Assembly (NCBI GenBank): GCA_024752435.1
Contig: CP103036.1
Coordinates: 1,798,001-1,862,000, forward strand
Origin: Allantophomopsis cytisporea
Taxonomy: Eukaryota; Ascomycota; Leotiomycetes; Phacidiales; Phacidiaceae
DNA: 64,000 nt
Reading direction: 5' to 3'
Both the position numbers and the translations under genes were made by a program. Every line of letters begins with the position of its first letter. Position 1 is the stretch's first letter. The notes under the pieces are model-generated. The model had not been told where the DNA came from. It saw only the letters and a list, made by a program, of their open reading frames with translations, and searched no databases. This document shows positions 49,256 to 60,177 of this stretch, in pieces.

Positions 49256-51683
49256 TTCGAGGTGTACAAAGTTCAATATAAGAACTAGTGTCTAACGATG
49301 GTGAATATGAAAGATCAATTGAGAAGATTGGAGGAGCAGATGAGAGATACAATAGATCTGGGGAAAGAAGCAAATAACGGATAGATAGAAGCTGGAGAAC
49401 TTGGGAGACTATCGAAGAAGTAGAGCGTGGGAAAAGGACGAGTTACATATCTCCATGCAGGAAGCTGAAAGGCAATGTACTGCGGGCAAGCGCTAGGTTC
49501 CGTAGACATCGGCAGATATTCCCACATGTCGCCCCACCTGGGTTGCATCCACCTGTGTTTTTCACACCATGGAGTGGTGACTTTCTCCCTCTTCAACGAG
49601 GTAAGGAAAAGCTATATCTATGCACTGAAGAGTTCAAAGGGGGTAGACTTCCCAAAGAGGATATCCGAGGTGGAAGGATTCAAGGTCAAGCTTCGTGGGG
49701 GTTTGCATATTGTAGTGAATACTCAGCTCACCCAGCATGTCTCCTCCGCAGTGTAGAAAAGCAAATGAATTTGTTGGTTAAGGCTCGACGCGGGGTACGT
49801 TAACCCGACACCCGCATAGGTAGTCTTGACTTGGGCGTGGGATTCTCCGTCATCCACCGCCCCACAGTTTGATAGTAAAAAAGAATTCGACCTTATCTAT
49901 TGGCCCAATCCCACATATGAGCCACTATGGACTATCTGCACGTGATTGATGATACATATTTCCATTTGATTTATGCCGGACCGCTGTGTTTCATTTTATG
50001 CCGTGTAATGCCGTGACGCTTAGGTTAAAATCTGCATATTTATCAGCTAGTTCTGACGACATACTACGTACGTAGGCGAACACGCCCTCAAAACATCAAC
50101 CATGAAACATATCAACTCATTTAATTCGGATATGAGCATTTATTTCTTTGCCCATATTTACTATTTACATACCAATTGCAGATGCCTTGAATATGTAACA
50201 CTCCTGTACATTGACAAGCCTTCGAGATATTTTCAGTGAGCATGGATTGAATGATAAAAGGTTTTGATTGAAGCAAAAATGATCGAAATATATTGAAGTC
50301 AAAAAACACCATAAAATTATAGGTCTATAACATCGTGAGTATGATTTCGGTTTTGAATTATCCATTAAATAGCAGATTTTGCCTATGAAGCTCGATTTTA
50401 CTTTCCTTGTATATTGTGCTATAGATATTCAAGCCAAATGGCAGGCGAGTAATAAAGATAAATCTCGATGTTTTTCTCGATAAAGTTTCCACCGTTGATT
50501 GATGACAGTGGGAACCGTCCATACCTTATTCCATGGTGTACCATACGAACGCTTATGGAGGATGACCATCATCTGACATGAATGCTGAAGAAAAGGGAGG
50601 ATTTCCAAACATCATTGGTAGTTCTAGATACATGTATTGTAATGCCTTATGTATTGTATACCGGGAACTTTATTTTATTTTAATAACCTTGGTATAAGAC
50701 GATGAGATCCGTCCCAGTCTCGCTTGCCTATGGCTGAGGTGATCGGAAAATCTATAGTCGCCAATGACGTTGCCCTGTGCTTACACGCTTGTCGGTATCG
50801 CAACATGTCTGGGTAACAGAGGAGAGCAAACAACAAACCATTACCTTACTCTATCGTACTATTGCTGCATGTACAAACATCTCGACTATCGATGTAGATA
50901 TATGCAAGCATTTCCTTCGATATACTCCACCTGCGCTCTCCTCTCATGCCGATAGAACTCCAATACAGTAGCTTAGAATGGTCATGATCTTCACTTCTGG
51001 AAACGAAGAAGCACTCGAAATATCTACCCTACCTACCTACTCCTACACACGTCCGTACATACGCCAATCGCTCGCCTTATGTAGACATCCCTACGATGAG
51101 GCTGATCTAGCTGAATGAAATCGACCAGCTCTGCATTTCACAAGCATCCTCATACACCTCATTCCTAGAACACGCTTTCTACGTTATTTACGTACCTACC
51201 GTGCCATACCCAGAGGTGTATGTCCGGCGTCATCGTCGCCCACATTTTCGTCACATTATAGTTACGTTTATCACCGATTGAACTTTGTTCCGGTAACGCG
51301 CAATACTTTGCATACTGCACGAAAGTCTCTGGTCTCCTGCCCGTCACCGCACCAGAATACCAGAATACCAGCGCAGAAATTCTATCCAGATCCATCCTCT
51401 CAGGATCGTGCATGCTTGCCCCAAACCAATCTCCACAGCACCTCGGACACCGAATCAGTTTCAGTAGACCCTACCATTCTATCAGCGTTTCTACCCCAGA
51501 CGGTCCTTTTACGCATATCTATTGGCTACCTTTGTCGATAAGGCCGCCATTAAGCTTCCTCGTTGTGTCATTCAAAATATTTTTGGAGCGAATCGGTTGA
51601 TACGCTGATCACGGTGACACAACCGAAGTTACCCGGAGTGAGCAACCTTTATCTACCAGCATCTTGCCAGTATTTCTTAAGAC
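49256..51683. other. 2.4-kb divergent intergenic region
   Basis: This AT-rich region lies between the dehydratase and hydrolase-phosphatase genes. Overlapping short frames at 49315-49803, 50121-50365 and 51165-51541 have no recognisable domain. It may serve as long promoters for both genes. No repeat family or RNA gene is evident. Confidence 0.5.
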
Positions 51684-53893
51684 ATGGCATCCCTTTGTCT
51701 TCTATCTTTTTCCACTGCGTTGTTTCTGATATACCTCATTTCAAGTGCTTCACCTGTCAGCACATTATCAGACTCCATCGTAAAACACAGCCCACGCTTT
51801 CCTGATATATTCCTCCGCGTAAGGGCTGCTCAGCCGAACTGGACTTTTTGGGAGATGGTTCAAGTTGCAACAATATGCGGCGCTCTACCAGGACTCTGGT
51901 TTCTCCAAAAACATATGAGACGTAATGAGAGCAGTTCTGGGTCATGGACATCGACTGCTGGTCTGAAAGATGAGAAGGCCGCCTCCATACGTACTACTAG
52001 AAAAGCAACAATTTCAACAGGTAACCCTTCAAAAACATAGCTGTTCTATAATTTCACTGATTGACTCAATTTCTAGATGCTGTGAGCACTGATCCCGGAC
52101 TGCTCAAAAAGCACTCTGAATTCAAATCATATTCAACGAATCGATATACATATCCTTCCATTCGAATATTCTTCCATAGACATCCTCAAGCTGATAAGCT
52201 ACCCACAACCCCCGCACCTCTTCCTCTCCTTGTTTTCATACATGGCCTCGGTGGATCAGTTGCACAATTTCATCCTTTATTGATAAGTCTTGTCAACTTG
52301 GCCAATTGCTTGAGTATTGATCTCCCTGGCTGTGGTTTATCATCACTTATCCCAACATCATGGGATGCATACACCACTGAAGCCCTGGCTGAGCTGGTCG
52401 CAACTATCATCGAGGACTATCGAGAAAAGGAGAAAGACCAAGGTGTGGTGTTGATTGGTCATAGCATGGGGTGTTCTCTCGCGGCTCTTATTGCTTCTCG
52501 AACCTCAATTTTATCAATGCCAGTTGCAAAACACGTTGTTGGGCTTGTGGCAATTTGTCCAAAGGCAGAACCACCCACCGAAAAACAAGTCGATGGCTTC
52601 AAGAAACTCTTGTGGATACCGAGCCCAATCTTCGATATGTGGAGACGATGGGATCGACGTGGTGGACCAGAGAGTGCCAGTGTTCACCGGTTTGTTGGTG
52701 CAGACAGCGATTCTACCACAAAAGAGCTTCAATATCGATTCAACGAACAAAGCAAGACCGAAGCTTGGAGACGTATGGCTTCTGGAAGTCTACCAAAGTA
52801 CGAGAATGGCATTGCGAAAGGTGGTCTCCCAGGTAAAGACGTCTGGGCCGGTCTTGAGGTACCAGTCTTCTTGGTTGCTGGAGAATCTGACACCATCACC
52901 AAACCTGCTGAACTCGAGAAAATTGCTGCGTTTTTGGGAAAGTCGCACCCCACGCAGATTGAGCTGAATGAAAAAAGCGAGCCTATCACCGACTCAGCTG
53001 CTCCAATCAACATTGATCACACATTCACTTCTGAAGAAGAAGGATCGGCACAAATCGATACTTCGGACGCAGCACTTGAAGTTGATAGTGAAACTCATCA
53101 ACATGGCGATCCTTCTACACCCACCGAAGAGCTTTCCAGTATCCCACCACAGCTGAAGAAGCCTCGCAAGGTCCTCAAAACCACGATACTCCCCGCACCA
53201 GCATCCCATGCTCTGCTCTATATGCCATCAACCGTGCGCACCCTTGCTGGCCTCATATCCGATTTTCTTTGCACACAAGTTTCTCCCCGCCTTTCTCTTG
53301 GCTGGCAACTCCAGTTTCTGTCCACAGCAGGAAAATGGGATGTCAAGAACCTAGCCAAGTGGCAAGCGGTGGTACCAGTCTCTGAGCCCATTGCCGGAGT
53401 CTTTAGAGCTATGAAGACACTTCGAGAAGTTGATGAGTCGCATAGCCCGGAGGTTTTCGTAAAGAACTGGGGAAGTGAGATAAAAGATGTGGTAGATATA
53501 AGCCATGAGTCACCTGTTTATGATCCACGCGGATTGGAGCGTGGCGGTATACACTATCATAAGTTCCCTACCGTGTCGAAGATACCGCCAACAAGTGATG
53601 AGGTCAAAGAATTTATCAATTTGGTAGATCGCTTACGCGAAGAACAAAAATCTCGTGCGAAGACGGAAGCATGGGAAGAAGGAAGACACTCGATTGGTGT
53701 GCATTGCCATTATGGCTTCAATAGAACAGGGTATTTCGTCGTTTGTTATCTGGTGGAGAGGTGTGGCTTCAGTGTTCAGGCTGCAATTGATGAGTTTGCG
53801 CGCAGACGGCCAAAGGGCATCAAACACGCGCATTTCATGGATCAACTTTTTGTTAGATATTGCGTGGGATTGAAGAGAGCCCCAACCTTGTGA
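51684..53893 (+). CDS. Alpha/beta-hydrolase fused to a tyrosine/dual-specificity phosphatase
   Basis: Exon 1 is 51684..52020, the intron 52021..52076 (56 bp), and exon 2 52077..53893, giving 717 residues. A hydrophobic N-terminus (MASLCLLSFSTALFLIYLIS) acts as signal or membrane anchor, and a second hydrophobic segment lies near residue 58. The alpha/beta-hydrolase domain (about 125-405) has LLVFIHGLGGSVAQF (oxyanion HG) and the nucleophile elbow LIGHSMGCS near residue 240; AGESD provides the acid region. A Ser/Thr/Glu-rich linker follows. The C-terminus holds a phosphatase domain with HCHYGFNRTGYF at ~654-665, fitting the Cys-x5-Arg signature of PTP/mRNA-capping-type phosphatases. All key catalytic residues appear present. 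Substrates are unknown; a single intact frame spans both domains, so the fusion is not an artefact of joining exons. Confidence 0.88.
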
Positions 53894-54387
53894 CTGAAGA
53901 TTGGTGTTCTGCGTTTTCTTTTTTCTTTCAAGGTTTATGTGCTGGTATTCGGAAGGGTGGATAGCATTGGAGTTTTAGCGATGGAATAGATTTATGAGCG
54001 ATGAAGTAGAGCTGTTAGGACAAAGATTGATACCCGTTAAGCAAATGGCTCTCCCGAATGCCTAGTTATTTGTTTGGTACTTTCGATTGAATTGTGATTG
54101 TGAAGTTCTTGTAAATACATTTTGGTAGTCTTCACAATGGAACATTTCGATGCTGGCATAGTAGGTATGTACCTATCTATGTATGTGGTAGAGTCGTGAA
54201 CCACGTGATCATCGCTGTCCACACTGACTTGGCCTTGGCGCACCATTAGGGTTGAGCGTCGAAAAACCCTTCCCGCTTCTGGCTTCGCATTCGAGAACAA
54301 CAAATCTCGACTTCTTCGCAACGACGAGACGACAACCAACGACATCGACAAAATCCACCCTCCCGTTCAATCCACATAACCTTCAAA
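53894..54387. other. Intergenic upstream of RPS19
   Basis: This stretch includes the promoter of the ribosomal protein gene. Pyrimidine-rich sequence (cctcccgttcaatccac) lies just before the ATG. No additional gene is seen. Confidence 0.5.
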
Positions 54388-55229
54388 ATGGCTGGTGGTG
54401 TTTCCGTTCGCGATGTTGATGTAGGTAGTCACCGTCACCAGTACCGCCCAGCCTGAAGGAAGAGTGTTGCCATTCGAATCTACCGCAAACTTTCAACTCG
54501 ACTGTTTCTTCGAATTCATTCAAAATCAATCGATACAATATACGAGAGATTAAGAGAAGTCATGAGGGAATTTGCGCGACGATACAATCGATAAACATAC
54601 ACTCTTCTGGATAGGTTGGGGGAAATAAGAGCAGGCGCGAGGGAGTCGTAAGACTTCTGATGACGGAATAAATGCTGATAAGTATGGTTGTTGCAGGCGC
54701 AAAAGTTCATCGAGGCATACTCCGCCTTCTTGAAGAGACAGGGAAAGCTCCCAATTCCAGGTAATTGATACAAGAGTTCTTCAAAGCAGCATACATACTT
54801 ACACTTCTATTTTACAGGTTGGGTTGACACCGTCAAGACCGGTCCAGCCAAGGAGCTCCCACCTCAATCCATCGATTGGTTCTACGTTCGTGCCGCCGCT
54901 ATCGCCCGTCACGTCTACATGCGCAAGACCGTCGGTGTTGGCCGTCTCCGCAAGGTTCACGGATCCACCCGTAACCGTGGTTCCCGCCCATCCCACCACG
55001 TCGATGCCTCCGGCTCTGTTGACCGTAAGGTCATGCAGGCTCTTGAGAAGATCGGTGTCCTTGAGCAGGATGAGGATAAGGGAGGTCGCCGCATCACCCA
55101 GTCCGGCCAGCGTGATTTGGACCGTAAGTAGCCGCCTCAGCACCTCCCAGCATTGTGATAACCTGTACTGATCTTTATATAGGTATCGCCCAGACCACCA
55201 TCGAGGCTGATGAGGAGGACGACGAGTAA
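54388..55229 (+). CDS. RPS19: 40S ribosomal protein S19 (eS19)
   Basis: Four exons give 149 residues: 54388..54420, 54697..54760, 54818..55123, 55183..55229. The protein starts MAGGVSVRDVDAQKFIEAYS and carries WVDTVKTGPAKELPPQSIDW, YVRAAAIARHVYMRK, VGVGRLRKVHGSTRNRGSRP and GGRRITQSGQRDLDRIA, all hallmarks of eS19. It ends in an acidic DEEDDE tail. It belongs to the head of the small subunit and is needed for 18S rRNA maturation. The first intron is 276 bp, long for this window; early long introns are common in fungal ribosomal-protein genes and can carry regulatory elements. No snoRNA boxes in a proper order were found in it. Confidence 0.97.
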
Positions 55230-56612
55230 AGAGTTACTATTCGGGATTTGGGACTAGGTTTCTGAGCATCAAAAAGGGCTTTTTACTGGAGTTATCTAAA
55301 AATGAATTAGAGCTCTTGAACACTTCATGATACCCCTTCATTACACTTCATACGCTGGACTCGTTTGCTTGTGATGTATTCTCCATTTGACTTTACAACA
55401 ATGTGTGTACCAATGTGGACATGAAATGCTGTGACTATTACTCGTCTCCGATATGATGTCGGAGGTTACTAAGCAGAAGCTCTGGTGTTTCCTGTAGCTC
55501 GAGGTTAGTCGTGGTAACTCGTTTATCCAAGCGGTAAGTAAATATTTAAAGTTTAGGAAAAACTTAAACTTGTAACAAAGTTAATTGCTGCCCCCGGAGA
55601 CATGATGCAGCACAAAGGTCATGCAAGAGAGCAGCAAGGGCTTGCTAAATATACCCATAAAACGAACGGAGCTGGTCAAAGCATTGAATTGCGATGAATT
55701 TGCAAACAGTTCGTTGAATTTATAAGTAGAATTTATCTCAGAGAGCGTGGTGTCTGACCAAGAGATTGACCTAGGATAATATATTTGTTTATGCCTTTTA
55801 CCAGCCGAACAACCACAAGTATCAGTATATGCATACGATATACTCATCTGACCAAGTGCGTATTCAGAATCTAAAACACCCCATTTCTGGACACCTCAAC
55901 TGATGGATTGTAACAGTATATCCAGTGTCGTGAAGCTATTCTCGCTGCTTCGGCCTCGCGTGAAATGTGCCGTTTGTACCGCCCGTGCCATGTGGGCGAA
56001 CCGCTTGAGCAACCACGGTTCACTTACTGGCCCCTTGAAGACGACGGCTCTCCAGACCTCACGTCTCAAGTAACCTATACATTCTTCGCACATGATACCA
56101 TTCCCATACCCATTGGTTAGCATGTGATTTATATCAACTAAGAATACGTTGAGGCGTTCCTCGCGATCCTTACAACTTAAGATTCCTCTGCCATAGCCTA
56201 TTGTAATGCTCATACTACGACTCGAGCCTGGTTATCCACAAAATCGTCCTCGGGTTTCGCGAAGTATATGCCTCCTAAGACGCGAAGCATGCACCCTTTT
56301 CTGCAAGAATCTCATGATATTCTCGGCACCAAGTCCGATAAGGAAATCTAGCACATTAAGTGGCTTGATTGTGGAATATACTCGCATGGACGACAATAGT
56401 TTGAGCATTGCAGTTGATGGTAGATTCAAATATTGGCTAGTGCTGTATGACGACACTATCGACAGATATATGGTCGTATAGATTGATAAAATATATATAT
56501 ATAAGGAGGATAGTTTCCTTGCCAGAAACTCATCATCCAACAACCAGTACTCGATCACTTTGAAGCAAGTTCATTCTATCATCTTTCTCATCAGCAATCG
56601 CTCTTTCTCAAG
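55230..56612. other. 1.4-kb intergenic region
   Basis: A minus-strand open frame at 55896-56213 (105 residues, with a CEEC motif and an internal GTAAGT) is the most plausible candidate gene but has no recognisable family. A TA-rich block (gataaaatatatatatataa) at 56484-56503 is about 110 bp before the decarboxylase ATG and could act as its TATA region. Confidence 0.45.
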
Positions 56613-57674
56613 ATGCTCGGAAAAGTTTCTCTTGAAGAGGCTTATGAGATTCCTGCCTTGGCCGATCAATCTCGTAACCAGGCCGCCTTGTACATTGCGC
56701 CAAAGGATCTCGACCGTTATATGCGCCAGATCAAGTCCCTGACCACTGAAAGAGTTGATATTTCTAATGCTCATGGTATTGGCTACACGATCCTCTCCCT
56801 GACTGTCCCAGGTATCCAGGGCATCACCGACCAGGCCAGAGCTGAGAAGCATGCGACTGAGTGCAACAACTACGTTGCCAACGAGATCAAAGATCATCGA
56901 GACCGCCTAGGCGCATTCGCCTGCCTCTCTATGCATGATCCAGTCCAAGCTGCTAATGAGCTCCGCCGCTGTGTCACCGAATTTGGCTTCCATGGTGCTC
57001 TTCTCAATGATGTCCAGCATGCCGGCCTTGACGGGGAGACATATCTCTTCTACGATCAACCACAGTACGATGCGTTCTGGGAGGTAGTTTGCGAACTCGA
57101 TGTACCAATCTACATTCATCCAGCAGCGCCCCATGGCGCCCAGTACGAGAAGCTTTATGCCAAGCGCAAGTACTTGATCGGTCCACCGCTCAGTTTCGCC
57201 AACGCAGTCTCTCTTCACCTCCTTGGTATCATCACCAACGGTGTCTTTGACCGTTTCCCAAACCTCAAGATTATTGTCGGACATCTCGGGGAGCATATCC
57301 CATTCGATTTCTGGAGAATCAACCACTGGCTCGAGGATGTTGAAAAGCCACTTGCTGAGAAGGCCGGTGATGTCATGTGCAAGAAGACGATCTATGACTA
57401 CTTCAACGAGAACATCTGGGTCACTACCAGTGGCCACTTCTGCACAAAGACCCTCAAATACGTTGCTGACTTCCTTGGTCCGGAGAGGATTCTCTTCAGC
57501 GTCGATTACCCATACGAGACTATCGAGAATGGCTGTGGTTGGTGGGATGGCGAAGAGGAGAAGATAAAATCGGCTTTGGGAGGCACTAAGGCCTATGAGA
57601 TGGTGGGTCGTGAGAATGCCAAAAAGCTCTTGAAACTTGGCAAGTTCCATGACTCTGAGGTTAGAGTTGATTAG
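56613..57674 (+). CDS. Amidohydrolase-family decarboxylase, 2,3-dihydroxybenzoate decarboxylase-like
   Basis: This is a single-exon gene of 353 residues. It starts MLGKVSLEEAYEIPAL, where the family's first motif (E-E-x) lies, and has GAFACLSMHDPVQAANELRR, GFHGALLNDVQ, PIYIHPAAP with the metal His, IVGHLGEHIPFDFWRINHW with the second His, and SVDYPYET with the metal Asp. The pattern fits the gamma-resorcylate / 2,3-dihydroxybenzoate decarboxylase branch of PF04909, which reversibly removes CO2 from hydroxylated benzoic acids. The enzyme is cytosolic. The usual first HxH-like metal site is replaced by the EEA region typical of this branch. It converges with an SDR gene, near a Zn2Cys6 regulator. 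Confidence 0.88.
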   Translation: MLGKVSLEEAYEIPALADQSRNQAALYIAPKDLDRYMRQIKSLTTERVDISNAHGIGYTILSLTVPGIQGITDQARAEKHATECNNYVANEIKDHRDRLGAFACLSMHDPVQAANELRRCVTEFGFHGALLNDVQHAGLDGETYLFYDQPQYDAFWEVVCELDVPIYIHPAAPHGAQYEKLYAKRKYLIGPPLSFANAVSLHLLGIITNGVFDRFPNLKIIVGHLGEHIPFDFWRINHWLEDVEKPLAEKAGDVMCKKTIYDYFNENIWVTTSGHFCTKTLKYVADFLGPERILFSVDYPYETIENGCGWWDGEEEKIKSALGGTKAYEMVGRENAKKLLKLGKFHDSEVRVD

Positions 57675-57799
57675 AAGGTTGATGGTTATATGATAATTTC
57701 TGTGAAGCGCAACATTACAATTGTATGGAGATCATGTTTTAAAGCTAGAGTTCAATAATCATGCACATGGTGAGATGAACGAATCAGCATAACTCAAAA

Positions 57800-57935
57800 T
57801 TGCGCTATTGAGCTCGTGAATTTAAATTGCTTTGTTCATGGACTGATGAGCTTATAAATGGAGATTCACTTGCTCTTTAAACTAGATTGCTTCATTCATG
57901 AATTGATGAGCTCGTGAACGAATATTCATATGCTT
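57800..57935. repeat. Degenerate ~60-bp tandem repeat
   Basis: Two clear units, 57824-57873 (ttgctttgttcatggactga) and 57884-57933 (ttgcttcattcatgaattga), share tgatgagctc/t and a 3' tgct. A partial unit (tgagctcgtgaat) precedes them. Confidence 0.65.
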
Positions 57936-58123
57936 CAGAGTTTGTTACGTGAGTGCTATTTGAACCGCAACTATATAACTTCACCAAGCATAGTACTAGG
58001 GAGCTTCCCTAAACACAGTACAATTCTGTCATATTGATTTTTAATACAATCAGACGTCCAAATATCCAGAAAATCATCCCATCAGACATCAAGGTATATT
58101 GCGCTCACATATTGTAGAGTCTC

Positions 58124-58375
58124 TCACTTATATTTATACGAAATTACACTTCGCTCCAATTCAAATAATTATCGCTGAACACCAATTTCTTCGAAATCAG
58201 GACCAACCTAATTATACAAAGTTCTTGTAACTACCTTATACAATGAAACCAGTATTTGTCGACGATAGGATCAGCGGAAAGAGCCCTTATAAAGGTATAT
58301 TAGATTCCCTTATTATAGAACACCTCACTTATCTCAATACGAAATGATAGTTCATTCAAGTTCTCATTTCGCTCC
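58124..58375. repeat. Diverged direct repeat pair
   Basis: 58124-58164 (tctcacttatatttatacga...) and 58325-58378 (cctcacttatctcaatacga...) both continue to ttcgctcca-ttc. The second copy has an insertion of about 15 bp. Confidence 0.5.
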
Positions 58376-58488
58376 AGTTCTTACTTCGAATCGAATATGG
58401 GCCATGCCAGTCTATACGGCCTTTTCAGCAGGAATCGGAATGATAAATTAGCAATCCTTGGACAATAAAGATACAACGTCAAAATTAC

Positions 58489-59641
58489 CTAACGCCCTCT
58501 TAGGCCCCTACTCAAGCAAACCCCATCACTTCCGATCTTGATTTGATTGCCCCCATCCAGACGTTCATACTCCCTCTGCGTATGTCTCCAGATGGCATCC
58601 ACCATTCCTTCAGCCCGAAGACCAGCCAAGAGCTTTTCCACGGCAGGAGATACACTTTCACCATCCCATGTCACGGAATAAACACCAATCCCTGCCTTCC
58701 CTGTTGTCCCTCGCGCAACTTCAACTCCATCTCCCAGCGGCACAGCAAACTCACCTTCACGACCGCCTTCCCCCGAAGGGAACTGTGCACTCGTTGCCAG
58801 ATACAGCTGTCTCTCTCCACACTCCTCAACAGGAACACATACCCAGCGTCCTAGAAGGAACATATACACCCTGAGAGCCATCCCCATCACGTCACCCACG
58901 CGACGAAACAGCTTTGTATCCACTGTGCCTGGGTAGTTATGCACAAAACTGACCTCTGTGGCCCTTTTCGCCACGCCTTCTAGGCCAAGAGTCATGAGCG
59001 AGGTGACATGACCACGGATCTGGAAGAGGGGCACATTTAAGGCTGGGAAATCAGTGGCATCGATCGGGCCTTCGCGTCCACTCCCGCCGACGCTGATAAC
59101 GCGGCGGAGGGAAGAGGCAGCTTGGAGGAGAGGGAGGAGGTTGATGATGAAGCGGAGGCGGGAGTAGTGTAGTAACGCTGTTAGGAGATGGATGTGTTCA
59201 GTGGTTTCTATAGGTAGTCGAAGTTGGCTTAGTGTGCTTTCTATTGCTTGATACCCACATTGTGGGGTAATGATGAAGATACGTACCACTGCGATCCATG
59301 CTGCGAACACCCGCGCTTAAGAATAGTATATTTAGAACCTTTTCCTTCTTCTTGATCACCTCACACACCTCATCCACATTCCGAATCAAGCTCACATCGG
59401 CCTTGATAAATACATATTCACCCGTTGGATTGATCCTGTAGCATTCAGCAGCGATACGATCTCCGGCATCTTGCGAACGGCCTACAAAGTAAGCTCGTGG
59501 TTGGCGAGCATACTTCGCGTATGTTTTGAGAGTGATTTCACCGATGCCACTGGTTGCGCCGATAAAGACGGCGATGAGGCCAGGTTGGAGGGTTGAGGAG
59601 ATGTGGGAATTGGAAGATTGCACTATAGAGATGGAAACCAT
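58489..59641 (-). CDS. Short-chain dehydrogenase/reductase-like protein
   Basis: Exon 1 is 59641..59287, the intron 59286..59208 (79 bp), and exon 2 59207..58489, giving 357 residues. The nucleotide-binding motif GATSGIGE is near residue 28, with GRSQDAGDRIAAEC (an NADP-type second strand) and VFIKADVSL following. LFLSAGV takes the NNAG position. The helix TALLHYSRLRFIINLLPLL is typical of one fungal SDR branch. The usual catalytic Tyr-x3-Lys after the RVISVGGSG strand is not present; the corresponding region reads IRGHVTSLMTLGLEGVAKRA. Either the branch uses other residues or it is not a standard oxidoreductase. It is divergent from the Zn2Cys6 regulator at 60178. Confidence 0.82.
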
Positions 59642-60177
59642 TGCCACTGGCAGTTGAACTGTGGTATTATAGTCATTCTCCTTCGTAAACGAAGAGAATG
59701 CTTGATATATAGAAGTAGTAGAGGAGTTAAGTTGACGCTTTTCTTGAAACAAAAAACGCTGAACATGTAGACGAGACGCCGAATCACAACAATTGGTAAT
59801 GGTAAGCCATTCTTCATAATAAGGCGCCATAGAAACTAAGGTAAGTATATAGCTGTGATTAGGGTGCGTCAAAACTATCGGGTAACCAATATCCAGATCG
59901 AACATGATCTGAAATTGGGTGGGATAGTTGCTAGTGCTTGTTATTCATTGGATAATAGATAAATTATATCTGCAGCTTCGGCCTCGGCTTCGGCGGTGCC
60001 CGTACGTAGTATAATTAGAAAACGCCGAAAACGCCGAACATGCTGACATCTCTCTACCTTGCGATTCGTGGAAGCTTGGGATTCAGATGGCATGCCCTCA
60101 TACTCCACCACGATACAAACTGACATATCCTGCTTCATGAACTTATATGCTTATCGTTCTTTTCCTCCTCAAAATCT
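59642..60177. promoter_or_regulatory. Divergent promoter, SDR / Zn2Cys6 regulator
   Basis: 536 bp separate the two start codons. A GC-rich pair-like tract (cggcctcggcttcgg) lies near 59979-59993, and a gaaaacgccgaaaacgccgaac direct repeat at about 60019-60040 could be a zinc-cluster binding site; that is inference from the CGG-type core. Confidence 0.4.

Larger units (their letters stand above)
57675..58488. other. Convergent intergenic region with degenerate repeats
   Basis: This is AT-rich and holds the tandem 60-bp-period repeat at 57800-57935 and a diverged pair around 58120-58160 and 58320-58375. No coding sequence is supported. Confidence 0.55.

Noticed and set aside
54421..54696. snoRNA in the long first intron of RPS19
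   Set aside because: A TGATGA box and a CTGA box occur only about 10 bp apart near the 3' end, with no proper C-to-D spacing or terminal stem.
55896..56213. 105-residue frame with CEEC motif
   Set aside because: No homology recognised, internal splice-donor-like site; kept only as a note in the intergenic entry.
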